64,000 nt of DNA from Sphaerulina vaccinii (lineage: Eukaryota; Ascomycota; Dothideomycetes; Mycosphaerellales; Mycosphaerellaceae): the NCBI GenBank assembly GCA_022570795.1, contig JAKUDP010000003.1:1054001-1118000 (forward strand). Reading direction: 5' to 3'. Under the pieces are notes generated by a model, which was given only the letters and a program-made list of their open reading frames with translations, had not been told where the DNA came from and searched no databases. Positions 50,572-61,747 of the stretch are shown one piece after another. How positions within the stretch are numbered: position 1 is the first letter of the stretch; the number at the start of each line of letters is the position of its first letter. The position numbers and the translations under genes were made by a program.

Positions 50572-52395
50572 AATGTGTCTTGCGAACCTAGTACGGCGTG
50601 TGTCCCGTTCACCTCCGTTCAGCACATCGTCTGACTCCAATGGCTAAAGTTTCCAAGAATTGCGCGTTAAACAGATCCGAAAGGTGGTTCGGTAGTCCAG
50701 TGGTAAGACAACGCCAGGTTGGCGTGAACGTCTTCAGGATTGTCAGTGTCCGGTAGAGCGCGGATGGAGAGCAGCAAAGGCAAGGTAACGGACTAGAGGG
50801 CGAAGGTACGTCTATATTACGACACCCTGGTTGGAGTCCAATAGTGCTGCCCAGGATCGGGCCAGTTGCGACTCAGATGAAAGACTCGACTCGGCGCACA
50901 GCGAGTTCTTCGACTGGCCCTCAGCTGTCGTTCTTGTTGCCCTCTGCACGGAAACGGGAGTATCGGGAGACGTGCTCCATAGCGAAACCTTGGAGTCGGA
51001 AGGCAGCCAATCCTATGTCGTTAGTCTATAATAGATCAACAAACTGTCGGATAGCTGCTTTACTGGAATAGGAAGCCAATGTACTGTGATTTAGGCACAG
51101 ACCATGAAATATGGCTTGCGCCTTGGCTTCGGAGTGTGACAATCCAACCAGTTCTCGTGATACACCACGCGGCCATATGTGATTGAACATGTCTTGAGCA
51201 TCTTGATTCAGCATGCAGGAAAGCAGGTTGTCATCGCTGCAGCAGTCTCCACTGAGGCATGCAGCAAAGCGTCTCTAGCTTGACAGCGCACAGCTTTGCG
51301 ATCATTCTCGCGCAATTTTTCTCACGTCATGATGCAAAATTGCCTTGTTCGTTGCGGGATATCATCGCTTGCGGGGATAACTGGGAAAATAAGCCTGCGG
51401 CTGGGATGCGGACAGAGATTGTGGGCAAGGGAGAAGGAGATTAAGATGTGAGGTCGGAGGAGGAAGCCGGCGTTGGAAAATGGACGCTATTGGTGGAGGT
51501 GTGCACAGACTCCCTCGCAAACGGCTTTGCGTAACACCACCACGCGCCTACAAGCCAACATAAACACGCTCGAGGACAGCAGCATCGCCTCGTGCATCGC
51601 GACTCGTCTCAAAAATGCCTCCACAGTCGCAAAGACGAACACAAGAGTGGCCATTGTTTCTTCAAAATAGTCTCTAACACACACATCGTGACTCCGCGGC
51701 CGCATCGAGTCAATGCGAATTATTGGAGGAGCCCTTGATCGCGAAACACACGCGACGACGAAGATCCTCGCCCAGCACGCGCCTCTTACTTCGAGATCGA
51801 TCTGAAAATCTGAAACTCGTCCATAGCCTTTCAAGAGGGACTTCCTGGCCGCCAAGCTCTATAGGAAGCTACGAATCTGAATCGAGAGGCGAGGAGCGCA
51901 CGCAAGTACTTGATCATGGCGCTGTGATGATGATACAGCCTGCGCTGCGTCCTTCATTGCCTCACCGTACTTGCCTCGACATCTGCTGTGCTATTCTACG
52001 CTGCCGATTCCTGCAGCAAGTGAAGTCCAGCTTCGTCGATCGAAACCATTAGAACATGAAACGTCTTTACGAACGCCCCGTACCAGATTCCTGATCAAGA
52101 TAGGCTTAAGAGGTTGCAGTACGCGGGTAGCTTCAGCCTTTTGCGGAGAAACTGGAATTTTCGAGAAGAAAGTTGAACTGTATTCAACTGCATCTATATT
52201 GGACCTTCAGCCACCGAGCTGGTGGTCAGGCTGTGCGAGTCTCTGGTGACACCAATCTAGTGTGCTGCACTTCCTGGGAAAAGCCCGCATCGACTGTCGG
52301 TACTTGTGTGCTGGTACGGCACAACGTCCGAACCAGACACAGGAACAACGTGCCGGGCGATGTAAAACCTCCGATCATTGAACGAAAGCAATCAG
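50572..52395. other. 1.8-kb gene-poor stretch
   Basis: No convincing gene. A 5'-half tRNA-like sequence at 50686-50740 is discussed under rejected items. Short natural-looking frames (for example MRIIGGALDRETHATTKILA from 51715, plus strand) have no support as genes. Confidence 0.4.
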
Positions 52396-54125
52396 CTATA
52401 CACCCACCAGGCAAGGACTGTCCACTGCACCAAATCCGGCAGCAACTCCACCTTCTTCGCTCTGATCGCCTTTGGTCCGTAACAAGTATCCTGCTTCGAA
52501 GTTCTGTACGATTTCTCTCTTTCCGTTCGCCTCAGTTCTCCAAACACAGGCCCCATATATGCCGAGCTCGCAGATCACGCCACCGCTCTGCGACTTTCCA
52601 TTACGGAAGATAGTGTTCGATTGTGCAGGAGGCTCAATCATCTCCATCAGGATGTAAGCCGGCCAATGCGACTCAGGTAAGTCCTTGAGAAATGGTGGTA
52701 TAGCTTTGCGATAGATGTTGTTGCCACCTCCCTCACGCTGAGGCTTCAACACATATCGACTAGCGCTTTCCGGGTTGCGAGCAAGTTCACGAGCTTCGAT
52801 ACCAGCTTCGGATTTGTCAAGAGGGTAAATCGGAGCAAAAGTTTTCAGCACTTCGGACGCTTGATTCTGGTCTGGCAGGAGCCGGGCGAGATGAGGTGAG
52901 TGAGGAGTGGCTAGCACCTGTTGGACCTTCTTGGTGCCCGCGAGTTGTGTCAGGACTGTAGGACATTTAATAGCTGCGCTGCGCTCAATTTGCAGACGAG
53001 CAGACCAGTGAGCGTCTGATGTGTATTCATCTGGTGAGTATCCTGCGCGGAAGTATACGACAGTGACCTCGTACTGCTTAGTAGGTGTCTGTGGCGGTGT
53101 GTAGATGAGCTTTCGATTGCTATCGACCTTGGTATCATTCAGGACTCGTCCGAATGGCAACCGGAAGGTGCGTACGCCATGGTTCTCGTTGAGAGCATAC
53201 TCAAGGTGACGTTGGTCGAAAACGTTTCGCTCGGGGTCCTGGACGAGGAAGATCACGCATGTAGGCAGGCTTGTTGTGGAGCTACCATATGCCTTGTGAG
53301 CTTCAGCCATGCCACGAGCTAAGGAAGGCACCGAACTGCTAGGAGGTAAGGCGGACTCGTTGACGATGTCAGAAAGCTCCTCAGGATATGCACCAATACT
53401 CTGCAGGTGCCGATGCAAGCCTGAAACTTGACTGGATAGGCCTCCGAAGGACGAGGCAATGGTGTTGAACTCGACTTGCTTGACAGTAGGGTGAGATGTG
53501 TTGCCTTGGTCGACGTGTACCATGTAATCTGAACGAAACAGACCAAGAGCCAGAGACTGATCAGAAGTCAATATGGAGATATATGGTAACAACATGCAAC
53601 GAGCGTACCTGGGCATAGCCCTCTGACTTCACAGCTTGATGTATCTTCCATAGTCCAGCCATAAAATCATCGATCTCAACGAGCCTACGCAAAGCATATC
53701 AGCCAAATTCAGCTGACACGCACCTGCCGGCGGCGAAGTGAGGCGACATGTGACCAAGTGAAGTGAACATGACACTGCCATGCATACGCCAATTGAAGTG
53801 AAAACTTGCAGAGAGGCACCTACTCTTCAACAATGCCAGTCAACCACTCCTCATCACTGGCAATCGCAGAGTAGAGTTCGTTGTATACTCTCGCTACAGA
53901 TTTCGCCTGCTCGAAGCATACTCTCGGGAACAGGCTTGGGAATAACGTTACTGGCGCAGTGGTCGCCAATGCTCCGGATGGATCCTGTTCTGATGGAACA
54001 TATGCTTGTGCTGGCCTTACAGCCAAGCCATGGGCTATCGACCAGTCCTTGAGGTTCGTCAAGAGGTATGACTCCTGGTCTTCATTCAACTCTGGCGGAT
54101 AATTTGGATACATGCTGGTCGACAT
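52396..54125 (-). CDS. GSH2: Glutathione synthetase (eukaryotic type)
   Basis: Three exons, 53824-54125, 53609-53684 and 52396-53556, introns 53685-53823 and 53557-53608, 512 aa; all junctions keep the frame. N-terminus PPELNEDQESYLLTNLKDWS and VTLFPSLFPRVCFEQAKS match the family; exon 2 gives VEIDDFMAGLWKIHQAVKSE; exon 3 has ALGLFRSDYMVHVDQG, VKQVEFNTIASSFGGLS, VVYFRAGYSPDEY, the ATP-grasp strand RYVLKPQREGGGNNIYRKAI with its Gly triad, ILMEMIEPP and a final GGVAAGFGAVDSPCLVGV (alanine-rich A-loop equivalent). It joins gamma-glutamylcysteine and glycine with ATP in the cytosol, making glutathione. Length fits (yeast Gsh2, 491 aa). Start ATG 54125 is the first Met before the conserved helix. 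Confidence 0.96.
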
Positions 54126-55096
54126 CTGGAGTGGTAGGTTTGGCAGGTTTCTGGAGAAGCTATTGTTGGAGACTGAGACTGATTGTTCAGCAAAGTTTGG
54201 TCCGTGATCGGCAGGCACGACATCGCGAGCTTGCCAAGAATAGTCCACCTCAACTTCACGACATTGAACGCGTCGAGCATTGGACGTGTACTCGGCACAC
54301 CTGCACCTACACACGGTGCGTACACGATCTGCTGGTCAGATTATGCTCAACACGCTGGTCAGCACGAAGACCTCGATCCGAAGCGCCGAAGCATAGCAAC
54401 CCACCAGCACCCACGACTCCGACTTCGAACAGCTAGTAGCAAAGACGGAGACTGACTATTCAACGCACACTGGTTGAGGCTCATGCCAGCACTCTGCACG
54501 TAAAATGACAGAAGGGCGAGCAAGAGCTTTGCCTACTTTGAGTCCACAGACTCCCACGGCGTTGAGGAGGAGGATTGAGGAAGCTTGAAACGCTCAAGGT
54601 GGAAGACTGCCGTGCAGTTCATACACTGCACCAGCTTGCTCTTCGCCGCTCTTCAATCGAGCTCAAGCGCTCATAAGCTACATGCAAGTACAACTAGCAC
54701 GCTGGTCCTTCTCCGATCATCGGGAATCAGTCTTCTCAGACAACAGAACTGCCTTCTGTCGCGTTGAGGCTAATGTCACAACATCCTTGGTCTATCAAGC
54801 TCTTCAGCCTTGAGTTGCAGGTGTGCTTATCGCAAGGCCTGGACTCTGAGCGCAACGACGCCGTTCATTGCACTTAGCGAGCTTCACTCGTGGTGTTCTG
54901 CACGACAATCGCAACTGCCTCAATCAACGCTATTGTATGCGATCTCAACTTCACACAGCACATTCAACGCGTTTCAACAACACGTGACGCGCTCATATTG
55001 CTGCTATAAGCACTGCAGAACTTCACTCAAACACTTGGCCATCGACATCAACCTTCTCGCGACGTCTGGAAGACTTCTGAAAACATCACCGCCGCC
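54126..55096. other. Divergent promoter GSH2 / SNF2 gene
   Basis: 971 bp between divergent starts. Short frames without motifs. The 5' leader of the SNF2 gene (54900-55096) ends in a good start context, GCCGCCATGA. Confidence 0.5.
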
Positions 55097-58000
55097 ATGA
55101 CTTCCGACCCATGGCATTGGACTGTCCTGCAGGTAGCCGACTGTTTCCGCAATCATGCAGCCTCCCTCGTTAGCGACATGCCGAATGCGCGACTTCCGGA
55201 CATGAACGACTTCGCGCGGCATATTGAGGAGAACGACGTGAATGGAGCTGTGCTCTTCGAAGGCATTGATGCTAGTTTCTTGCGAGAAGACTGTGGCATC
55301 AAGTCTCTAGGCCAACGAAGTGCGGTCGCACACTGCATACGCAAGTTGAAGGCACGATCGGCGACATTACGCAAAGACGGCGAGGCGAAGACTCCACAAA
55401 CACCCGTTTCTAACGCAGCCACGCCTTCAATACTCCCGGATGCAGAACAGGAGATAGCAACAGCATCCGTTCCTGTTTTCGACAATGCTAGCACCAAACG
55501 TGCTGGCGAGGTCCAGGTGGAGGACAGCAGTGGTCGCAAGCGCCGTAGAATTGACCTCTCCAACACAACAGCAGTGGAGCCAGTCCTACAGCTTCAACCG
55601 ACACCTCCGTCTGCCAGCTTCTTTGGAGACTCCAGGCTGACAGTGGACGATATTTTCTTCGGTGACACAAAGATGGGTCAGGAGATTCGTTCCGCCGAAA
55701 CACCGAGCGAGATGTCTAGCAATCCATCTTCTAGGCTTGACATTCCAGAATCAAGCACGACATCTGATCAGGACGATTCTCAGGAACTTCAAGAGGCAGA
55801 TACGTGCTTCCAGTTTCAAGCTTCGGGAAAGCTCGCAGGAGAGAGTGCATATGTGTACAGGCAAGTCCGTCGATTTCTGAGCCTGGATGTGGCAGAGTCA
55901 TGCTTGGACGCCGGGTCAGAGAGCAATTCTATTAAGCGGATCGTACGACATGGTCGTGATGCAATTGCTATATTGCCTTATGATGAGAAGCTACTCCAGG
56001 GCGACAAGGCACAATCCGCGCTGGTAGTGCAAACTTCTCAGGAAGACAACCACCGATGCATTGCCAAGCGAGAGAATGTAGCATTCCTTGACTCTGGCTT
56101 CGATTACGACAGCCTTGAAATTGAAGGTGTGCGAGGCGGTTCAATCGGGGGCGAGTGGGATTTCCTTGCTGCCAAGCATAAGTCCACCGACAGCGACGAG
56201 CTGTTGCCAGAGTATGGTGCGTCAGACACTGAAGGCTCGTTGATATCGCTGCAGGAGGAAATGCAGAAGGAGATACACGAGAAAGAAAAAGAGCAAACGG
56301 ATGGGAAGTTGGTCGGTGCACGCCTTGATAGTGTTATCGATGGCGCACTGGCAGGTATCGCGACTGCGTGGAATGAGGACAAACTACCACGACACGAGGA
56401 GAAGCGTGCCTGGACTGTCTGGAAAAAGACACGGCAGAGTCGACTCATTCGTGACGGTCTGATTGATGGCGCGCAGCATTTGATTCGACAGCTCGAGCAT
56501 CGAGTACAAAAGTACAGGGAGGAGATGCACAGACAAGAATGGCGAAACGAGAATGAGGTAATTGAGCAATGTCGAGCCATGGAAATGACGATTGAGAGCA
56601 TCGAAGAGCAACGTTGGCACATTGATGTGTGGCAGAGGAAGAAGGAGCCGCATCACACTATTCGACATGGCCAACGCAATGGTGCTGCTGGTCCACACTT
56701 TGGTAATACTGGCAACCCACAGAAGCTACCTCATATTCATCCAAGCGACAGATTGAGTGTGGAGCCCGATGCGGCTATGAGAGATGCCGAAGACGACGTG
56801 GACGACTTCCACTCTGCCCAGGGCGAACTCCAGGACGCAGGCCAAGACGAGCATGAGGACGCATCGGACGAGGCTTCGGAACAAGATGAAGATATGGGCT
56901 TCCTTGATGACTCAGCTTCACCCGTGGCGGATTCGCCAGCTGCTGCGCAGGACGAGGAGATGATTGAGCTGCCCCCAGAGTCGGATCACTCTGAGTTCGA
57001 ACCAGACATGTCCTCGCCCAGCAACAAAGCAAGGCAAAGCAAGGCTCGGCGCAATGACTCGCAATTGACGGACACTGCTGGCGGCACGGATCCGGAGACT
57101 TTGGCCAGCCCCAGTTCCTTTGCCCCGGGAAGACCAAAGCAAGAAAGCAAGACACCACTGAAGCTAAGCAAATCGGTGAATGTAGCCTCAGAGCCGATCG
57201 AGATATCTTCGGACTCTACTCCCGGAAAAGCGAAGCCAATCAAGAAGAAGAAGTCAACGCCGGCAGTATACAATGCTCGTCCTGAGGATGCTACTGCGGC
57301 AGAAGTGGCATCCTGGAACTTCGAAGACCTGAAGTTCAATGATGATCGCAAGCGAATCTTGATCAAGTTGCTTGCTATGCTCGACGCGCAAGAGCGACAT
57401 GCCATATGGAACAAGATGAAGGGTCTGCGGAGACCTGAATTTGCGAAGCAGGTCCTCGGTATGCTCAATGTCCTTCGACAAGACTTCTCGGGCGCGGACC
57501 AGGATCAGATCATGGTCCTTTCAACGAAACTCTTCTTGGCCTACCAATTCAGCAGGCCCGACATATGTTCCGGAGACAACTGCATGGGTGTCGATTTCGC
57601 GAAGGCTGTTAAGGACGAAATCGGAGTGAAGATATTCTGTGATATGCTTGACTTGTTCCTGTCGCAAGCCAATCTATGGTGGAAGCCCAAGTCCAAGAAG
57701 CCTACTGAGGTTATTGACCTTGCTGGCTCTTCTGGCGAAGACGACGGGCGGTTGGCAGGCACTCCAAGAAAGAAACAGGTGAGAAAGGTGAAGCTCAATG
57801 CCGATGCGGAGCAATCTCAGCTTGCAGCGCATCAACGACAGCAAAAGTTCAAAGAAATGCGAAGTCAGGGCTCGAACTCTCAAGAGCTGCGCGCTATGGT
57901 CCAAGGACAAGCGAGCAAGTCGGCAGTCGCAATCAACCCGCTAGCTTCACCAGTCGATGACGAAGATCCCATATACATCGACAAGAAAATCGCGCCGAAG

Positions 58001-60322
58001 CTCAAAGAACATCAAATAAACGGCATCCAGTTTATGTGGCGGGAGCTCACCGCATCGGGAGAAGACGGAGGTCAAGGCTGTATCCTGGCACACACCATGG
58101 GTCTAGGCAAAACCATACAAACCATCGCCACTCTTGTTGCCCTGAACGAGGCCACTCAATCTCGAAACCCACGTGTCTACGAGCAAATACCGGAGCATCT
58201 GCATCCTCGTGACATCCACGAGAGGCAGCTTCGCATGCTGATCATACTGCCCGCTGCTTTGGTCCAGAACTGGCGTAAAGAGATCCAAACATGGGCATCG
58301 CACGTATTCACAAACGTCTTCTCGGTCGAGGCGGGCAGTAGGCCAGACCAGATTATCGATGAGCTTGCCGACTGGTACAAGGTCGGTGGTCCCCTGCTTA
58401 TGACCTACGGCTTGTTCCAGAAGTACGTTGATTGGAGAGACCCGGAAGCCGAAAGCAAACGCCCTTTGAAGAGCAAGCTTGCCAACTTTGGCGACGAACT
58501 CGACAAGTACCTGATCGAAGGCCCGGAAATTGTAGTTGCCGACGAAGTGCATAACCTGAAGAATCCGACCGCAAAAGTCACTCGTGCAGCTCAGAGCATC
58601 CAAACCGAGAGCAGAATTGGCCTCACAGGCACACCAATGAGCAATGATGTTGATGAGATCTACTCCTTGGTGTCATTCGCTGCGCCCAACTACCTGGGTG
58701 AGAAGAAGTGGTTCAACCAGACGTATTCCAACCCGATCAAGGATGGCAATCGCAAGGACAGCAGCCCCTATCAAGTGCGAAGAATGTTGAAGAAGCTTGC
58801 AGTGCTTCGAAATCAGATCGAGCCGAAGGTCGATCGCGCTGACATTACCGTCTTGCGCGGCTCGCTTAAGACGAAGCTTGAGTTTGTGATCATGCTGCCG
58901 CTGTCTAACATACAGCGAGTTGTATACAAGAAGTACCTTGCAGCATTGAATCGAGACGAAAGCAATCTCAACGGCACTGTAAGCCAAACGAGAATCTTCG
59001 CGTGGCTATCTGCCCTGACTCTTCTGATGAACCATCCTCTTGCCTTCAAACGCAAACTCCTAGAACCACCTAAGAAGACCAACAAACCGAAGAAAGCACC
59101 ACGCAGAGACTCCACGCCATCCGTCAGCGATAGCGGCACTGGCACCCCAGCTGCCGAGAACGAACTTGACCCCGAGGATCTGGACATGGATGAAGCGATT
59201 CAGTCCCTTGCATTCTCAAACGAGGTCAAGCAGGACATGATTGATGGCATAGCTGATGAGCTACGTTCTGAAGATTCTAAGAAGATGTCGTTGCTACTGC
59301 TCATCATCCAGCTTGCGCAGAAGTGCGACGACAAGGTGCTCGTTTTCTCCGGAAGCATTCCAACCCTCAACTATGTCGAAGAACTACTACAGCACAGGGG
59401 AAGAAGTTGTGGTCGTATCGATGGGAGTGTGTCTATTCCCAAGCGACAGTCAATCATTAACGCCTTCCACAATGGCGAGACCAATGTCATGCTCATGTCT
59501 ACAAAAGCTGGCGTTGGTCTGAATATCCAAGGTGCGAATCGTGTCGTTCTTCTCGACTTCGGCTTCAATCCGTCACATGAAGAGCAGGCTGTGGGCCGCG
59601 CATATCGCATAGGACAAGAAAAGCCGGTATTCGTGTATCGTCTAATCATAGGCGGGACTTTCGAAGACAATATTTACGACAAGCAGATGTTCAAGACATC
59701 GCTCACATCACGAGTTGTAGACAAGAAGAATCCGCGACGCATTGCCTTTGGCACCGCTGGTGATTGGTTGTATGAGCCGAAGGAAACACCACAAGAAGAT
59801 CTCACTCAGTGGCTCGGCCCCGAGTATGATCCGCATGTCTTGCACAAAATACTTAAGAAGCAGTGCAAAGATGATAGCTATACTGGACCTCATATACGCA
59901 AGCTCACTACCATCGAAACTTTGCAGGAGGATGCTGCGGACGAGCCACTCAACGAGGAAGAACAACGAGAAGTCAAGGAGGAGCTCGCAATGCGTCGAAT
60001 GGTGAGGCAAACCGAGAAGCAGGCCAAAGCTGGACTGTCTGCAAGTCAAATGGCCATGCCTCCACCCACCAGTTTGCCAGCACGGCCTGCTAATGGCAAG
60101 CCCTCCATGATGATAAAGTTGAAGACTAGTCAGCCACAACAGCAGCCACATGGCCTGCCGAATGTGCTTAAGCAACACATTCCGCCAGGTACTATGCCCC
60201 ACAGGGCAGCTGGTCAAGCTGGACTCCAGCAGTTGCCAGGCGCGAACGCCGTCCGCCCCTCATCGACCAGCCCGCATCTTCAGACGCATGGTTTGCCCTC
60301 TCCGTCTAATCAGTTCAGGTGA
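55097..60322 (+). CDS. SNF2-family ATPase (Rad54/ATRX/ARIP4-like) with N-terminal SAM-like domain
   Basis: Intronless, 1741 aa. Residues about 3-90 look like a SAM domain (HWTVLQVADCFRNHAASL, GAVLFEGIDASFLREDCGIK, QRSAVAHCIRKLK). Long acidic disordered regions follow, with SPVADSPAAAQDEEM. A helical domain at about 730-870 (FNDDRKRILIKLLAMLDAQE) precedes the motor. SNF2 helicase motifs: LKEHQINGIQFMW, ILAHTMGLGKTIQTIATLVA (Walker A, about 998), LIILPAALVQNWRKE, the DEVH box (VVADEVHNLKNP, about 1147), LTGTPMSND, and in the second lobe MLMSTKAGVGLNIQGAN, VVLLDFGFNPSHEEQAVGRA and YRIGQ (about 1470-1507). All ATPase motifs are intact. Family members remodel chromatin or move along DNA in repair and recombination; the DEVH-type Rad54/ARIP4 branch fits best. 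The extreme C-terminus is Gln/Pro-rich. Which yeast gene, if any, is the direct orthologue is uncertain. Confidence 0.95.
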   Translation: MTSDPWHWTVLQVADCFRNHAASLVSDMPNARLPDMNDFARHIEENDVNGAVLFEGIDASFLREDCGIKSLGQRSAVAHCIRKLKARSATLRKDGEAKTPQTPVSNAATPSILPDAEQEIATASVPVFDNASTKRAGEVQVEDSSGRKRRRIDLSNTTAVEPVLQLQPTPPSASFFGDSRLTVDDIFFGDTKMGQEIRSAETPSEMSSNPSSRLDIPESSTTSDQDDSQELQEADTCFQFQASGKLAGESAYVYRQVRRFLSLDVAESCLDAGSESNSIKRIVRHGRDAIAILPYDEKLLQGDKAQSALVVQTSQEDNHRCIAKRENVAFLDSGFDYDSLEIEGVRGGSIGGEWDFLAAKHKSTDSDELLPEYGASDTEGSLISLQEEMQKEIHEKEKEQTDGKLVGARLDSVIDGALAGIATAWNEDKLPRHEEKRAWTVWKKTRQSRLIRDGLIDGAQHLIRQLEHRVQKYREEMHRQEWRNENEVIEQCRAMEMTIESIEEQRWHIDVWQRKKEPHHTIRHGQRNGAAGPHFGNTGNPQKLPHIHPSDRLSVEPDAAMRDAEDDVDDFHSAQGELQDAGQDEHEDASDEASEQDEDMGFLDDSASPVADSPAAAQDEEMIELPPESDHSEFEPDMSSPSNKARQSKARRNDSQLTDTAGGTDPETLASPSSFAPGRPKQESKTPLKLSKSVNVASEPIEISSDSTPGKAKPIKKKKSTPAVYNARPEDATAAEVASWNFEDLKFNDDRKRILIKLLAMLDAQERHAIWNKMKGLRRPEFAKQVLGMLNVLRQDFSGADQDQIMVLSTKLFLAYQFSRPDICSGDNCMGVDFAKAVKDEIGVKIFCDMLDLFLSQANLWWKPKSKKPTEVIDLAGSSGEDDGRLAGTPRKKQVRKVKLNADAEQSQLAAHQRQQKFKEMRSQGSNSQELRAMVQGQASKSAVAINPLASPVDDEDPIYIDKKIAPKLKEHQINGIQFMWRELTASGEDGGQGCILAHTMGLGKTIQTIATLVALNEATQSRNPRVYEQIPEHLHPRDIHERQLRMLIILPAALVQNWRKEIQTWASHVFTNVFSVEAGSRPDQIIDELADWYKVGGPLLMTYGLFQKYVDWRDPEAESKRPLKSKLANFGDELDKYLIEGPEIVVADEVHNLKNPTAKVTRAAQSIQTESRIGLTGTPMSNDVDEIYSLVSFAAPNYLGEKKWFNQTYSNPIKDGNRKDSSPYQVRRMLKKLAVLRNQIEPKVDRADITVLRGSLKTKLEFVIMLPLSNIQRVVYKKYLAALNRDESNLNGTVSQTRIFAWLSALTLLMNHPLAFKRKLLEPPKKTNKPKKAPRRDSTPSVSDSGTGTPAAENELDPEDLDMDEAIQSLAFSNEVKQDMIDGIADELRSEDSKKMSLLLLIIQLAQKCDDKVLVFSGSIPTLNYVEELLQHRGRSCGRIDGSVSIPKRQSIINAFHNGETNVMLMSTKAGVGLNIQGANRVVLLDFGFNPSHEEQAVGRAYRIGQEKPVFVYRLIIGGTFEDNIYDKQMFKTSLTSRVVDKKNPRRIAFGTAGDWLYEPKETPQEDLTQWLGPEYDPHVLHKILKKQCKDDSYTGPHIRKLTTIETLQEDAADEPLNEEEQREVKEELAMRRMVRQTEKQAKAGLSASQMAMPPPTSLPARPANGKPSMMIKLKTSQPQQQPHGLPNVLKQHIPPGTMPHRAAGQAGLQQLPGANAVRPSSTSPHLQTHGLPSPSNQFR

Positions 60323-60867
60323 ATGGCGAAAGGATGTATTACATCGCTACATATGGACCGCTGGAATGTCGCAGCACGATGCGGAAACGTACAAATTGCT
60401 TTGGAGGAGTTTGATTCAGCGCGCAGAGATACCCCAGTAGCAGTGTACAATTGATGATTCTACTATGACTGATGAAATGTAGATATGTCCTTTCCTGCCA
60501 GGTCATCTTGACACATGTGACTGCTGAGCCTGTCCTGTTCTTGCCATGTAGTGTCTGTGTCTGTCCGCCAATCTGCCTCGATGGGCTCCCGTTGATCACT
60601 CAGGACTGGTAAGTGTATACGCTATTCTATTTTCGGGTCAGCACTGGTTTTCAGTGGAAGACAAGATAAAGGTGAAAACAGTCGGCAATCTATGCAGAGT
60701 ATACTCACTTTGTGCAGATGCTCTCCAGACTCAGCCAGTTCTGAGCTCCCAGGCAGCCTGGAAGGTGCGAAGTAAAGATTCATCTTGTCCCATCTCCTAA
60801 GTCGGAAAGGTTCGCACGAAGACCTCGAATATTCCAGCCTGTGCGTCCTTCCTTAAGAAACGCAAGA
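60323..60867. other. Convergent 3' region
   Basis: 545 bp between convergent ends of the SNF2 and membrane-protein genes. Nothing recognised. Confidence 0.4.
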
Positions 60868-61449
60868 TTAAGGCAAGATCCATCCGCCTGCAAATATGTC
60901 CATGATCCCTACAAGCGTGCTGCAGCGTACATGCCATGATGTGGCTTCTGCTCCAAGGAACCAAACCGCGAACAGCACCCAGATCACAGCCTCGATAATC
61001 GAGAGGCACAAAGCGCGAATGCGGAAATCGTGAGCGCCATCATCGCACTCAGTCAGCATTGATAGGAGATTTCTGGTTGTTTGTCCGACAGAGAGATATA
61101 GCACCAGGTAGAATGCGATGACAAAGATCTTGTAGACCAGAAACAAGCACAGCGACATGACGAGCTTAACGATCGCCCACTCAAGCACGAACAGCGCGAG
61201 GAATGTGCCCAGCATGTTGTTTTTGATGTAACTTTGGATGTGTTGGCCTTTCGGGATACGCATTGCAAAAAAGTGCAGATGTGGAGTTGTTATTGAAGCC
61301 GTTGACGCTAATGTCGACATCCCTGCTCGCCTGGGAAGGGAAGTGAAGGCAGGAACGAGCGCGCCACTTGCCACATGGCGAGAGACCAGCGTGTAGAAGC
61401 ATTTCGTGGAAAGTAAGTAGACACCTCTGAATAGCGCGAATGCCGTCAA
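60868..61449 (-). CDS. Four-helix membrane protein of unknown function
   Basis: The open frame encodes up to about 193 aa, ending GIMDIFAGGWILP-stop at 60868. Hydrophobic segments: NNMLGTFLALFVLEWAIVKL, VMSLCLFLVYKIFVIAFYLV, and ALCLSIIEAVIWVLFAVWFLG, plus a shorter C-terminal one (STLVGIMDIFAGGWIL). Between them lies the polar ECDDGAHDFRIR. The start is uncertain: no ATG precedes the first conserved helix other than Met in RRAGMSTLA (about 61320) or Met in FFAMRIPKGQ. A normal intron (GTATGT at 61506-61507 to GAGACAG) could join a short upstream exon ending in ATG. No known family. It lies beside the repeat precursor gene, divergent from neither, so no functional link is proven. Confidence 0.62.
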   Translation of the reverse strand: MTAFALFRGVYLLSTKCFYTLVSRHVASGALVPAFTSLPRRAGMSTLASTASITTPHLHFFAMRIPKGQHIQSYIKNNMLGTFLALFVLEWAIVKLVMSLCLFLVYKIFVIAFYLVLYLSVGQTTRNLLSMLTECDDGAHDFRIRALCLSIIEAVIWVLFAVWFLGAEATSWHVRCSTLVGIMDIFAGGWILP

Positions 61450-61747
61450 GCAGATCTGTCTCCGAGCGTGTCAGCTCACCAGACTTGAGCTCGAGGAGAT
61501 AACATACCATCTGTGACCAGCCGCCCTCAGAACGTCACGAAAGACATATTGGATTCTCGATCTAGACTCACAGTGCATATCGTACATTCACGGACAGTAA
61601 TATACAGGCTAATCCTCTCCAACACCTTCGCTAGCACATCCCAGACAATCCCTGTACATGGACGCCATCGCTCTTGAACGCTGAACATCGCTTATCAAAA
61701 CATCATGACCTTTTCGTAACTTCGTAAGCACAACAGCTTCACAATGC
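61450..61747. other. Spacer between membrane-protein and precursor genes
   Basis: About 300 bp. 3' UTR of the precursor and promoter of the membrane protein. Nothing distinct. Confidence 0.4.

Noticed and set aside
50686..50760. tRNA-like 5' half (GGTTCGGTAGTCCAGTGGTA, A-box-like, followed by an ACGC/GCGT stem)
   Set aside because: No T at position 33 in the anticodon loop, no B-box GGTTCRANYCC at the right distance and no 3' CCGAACC to close the acceptor stem; at best a tRNA relic.
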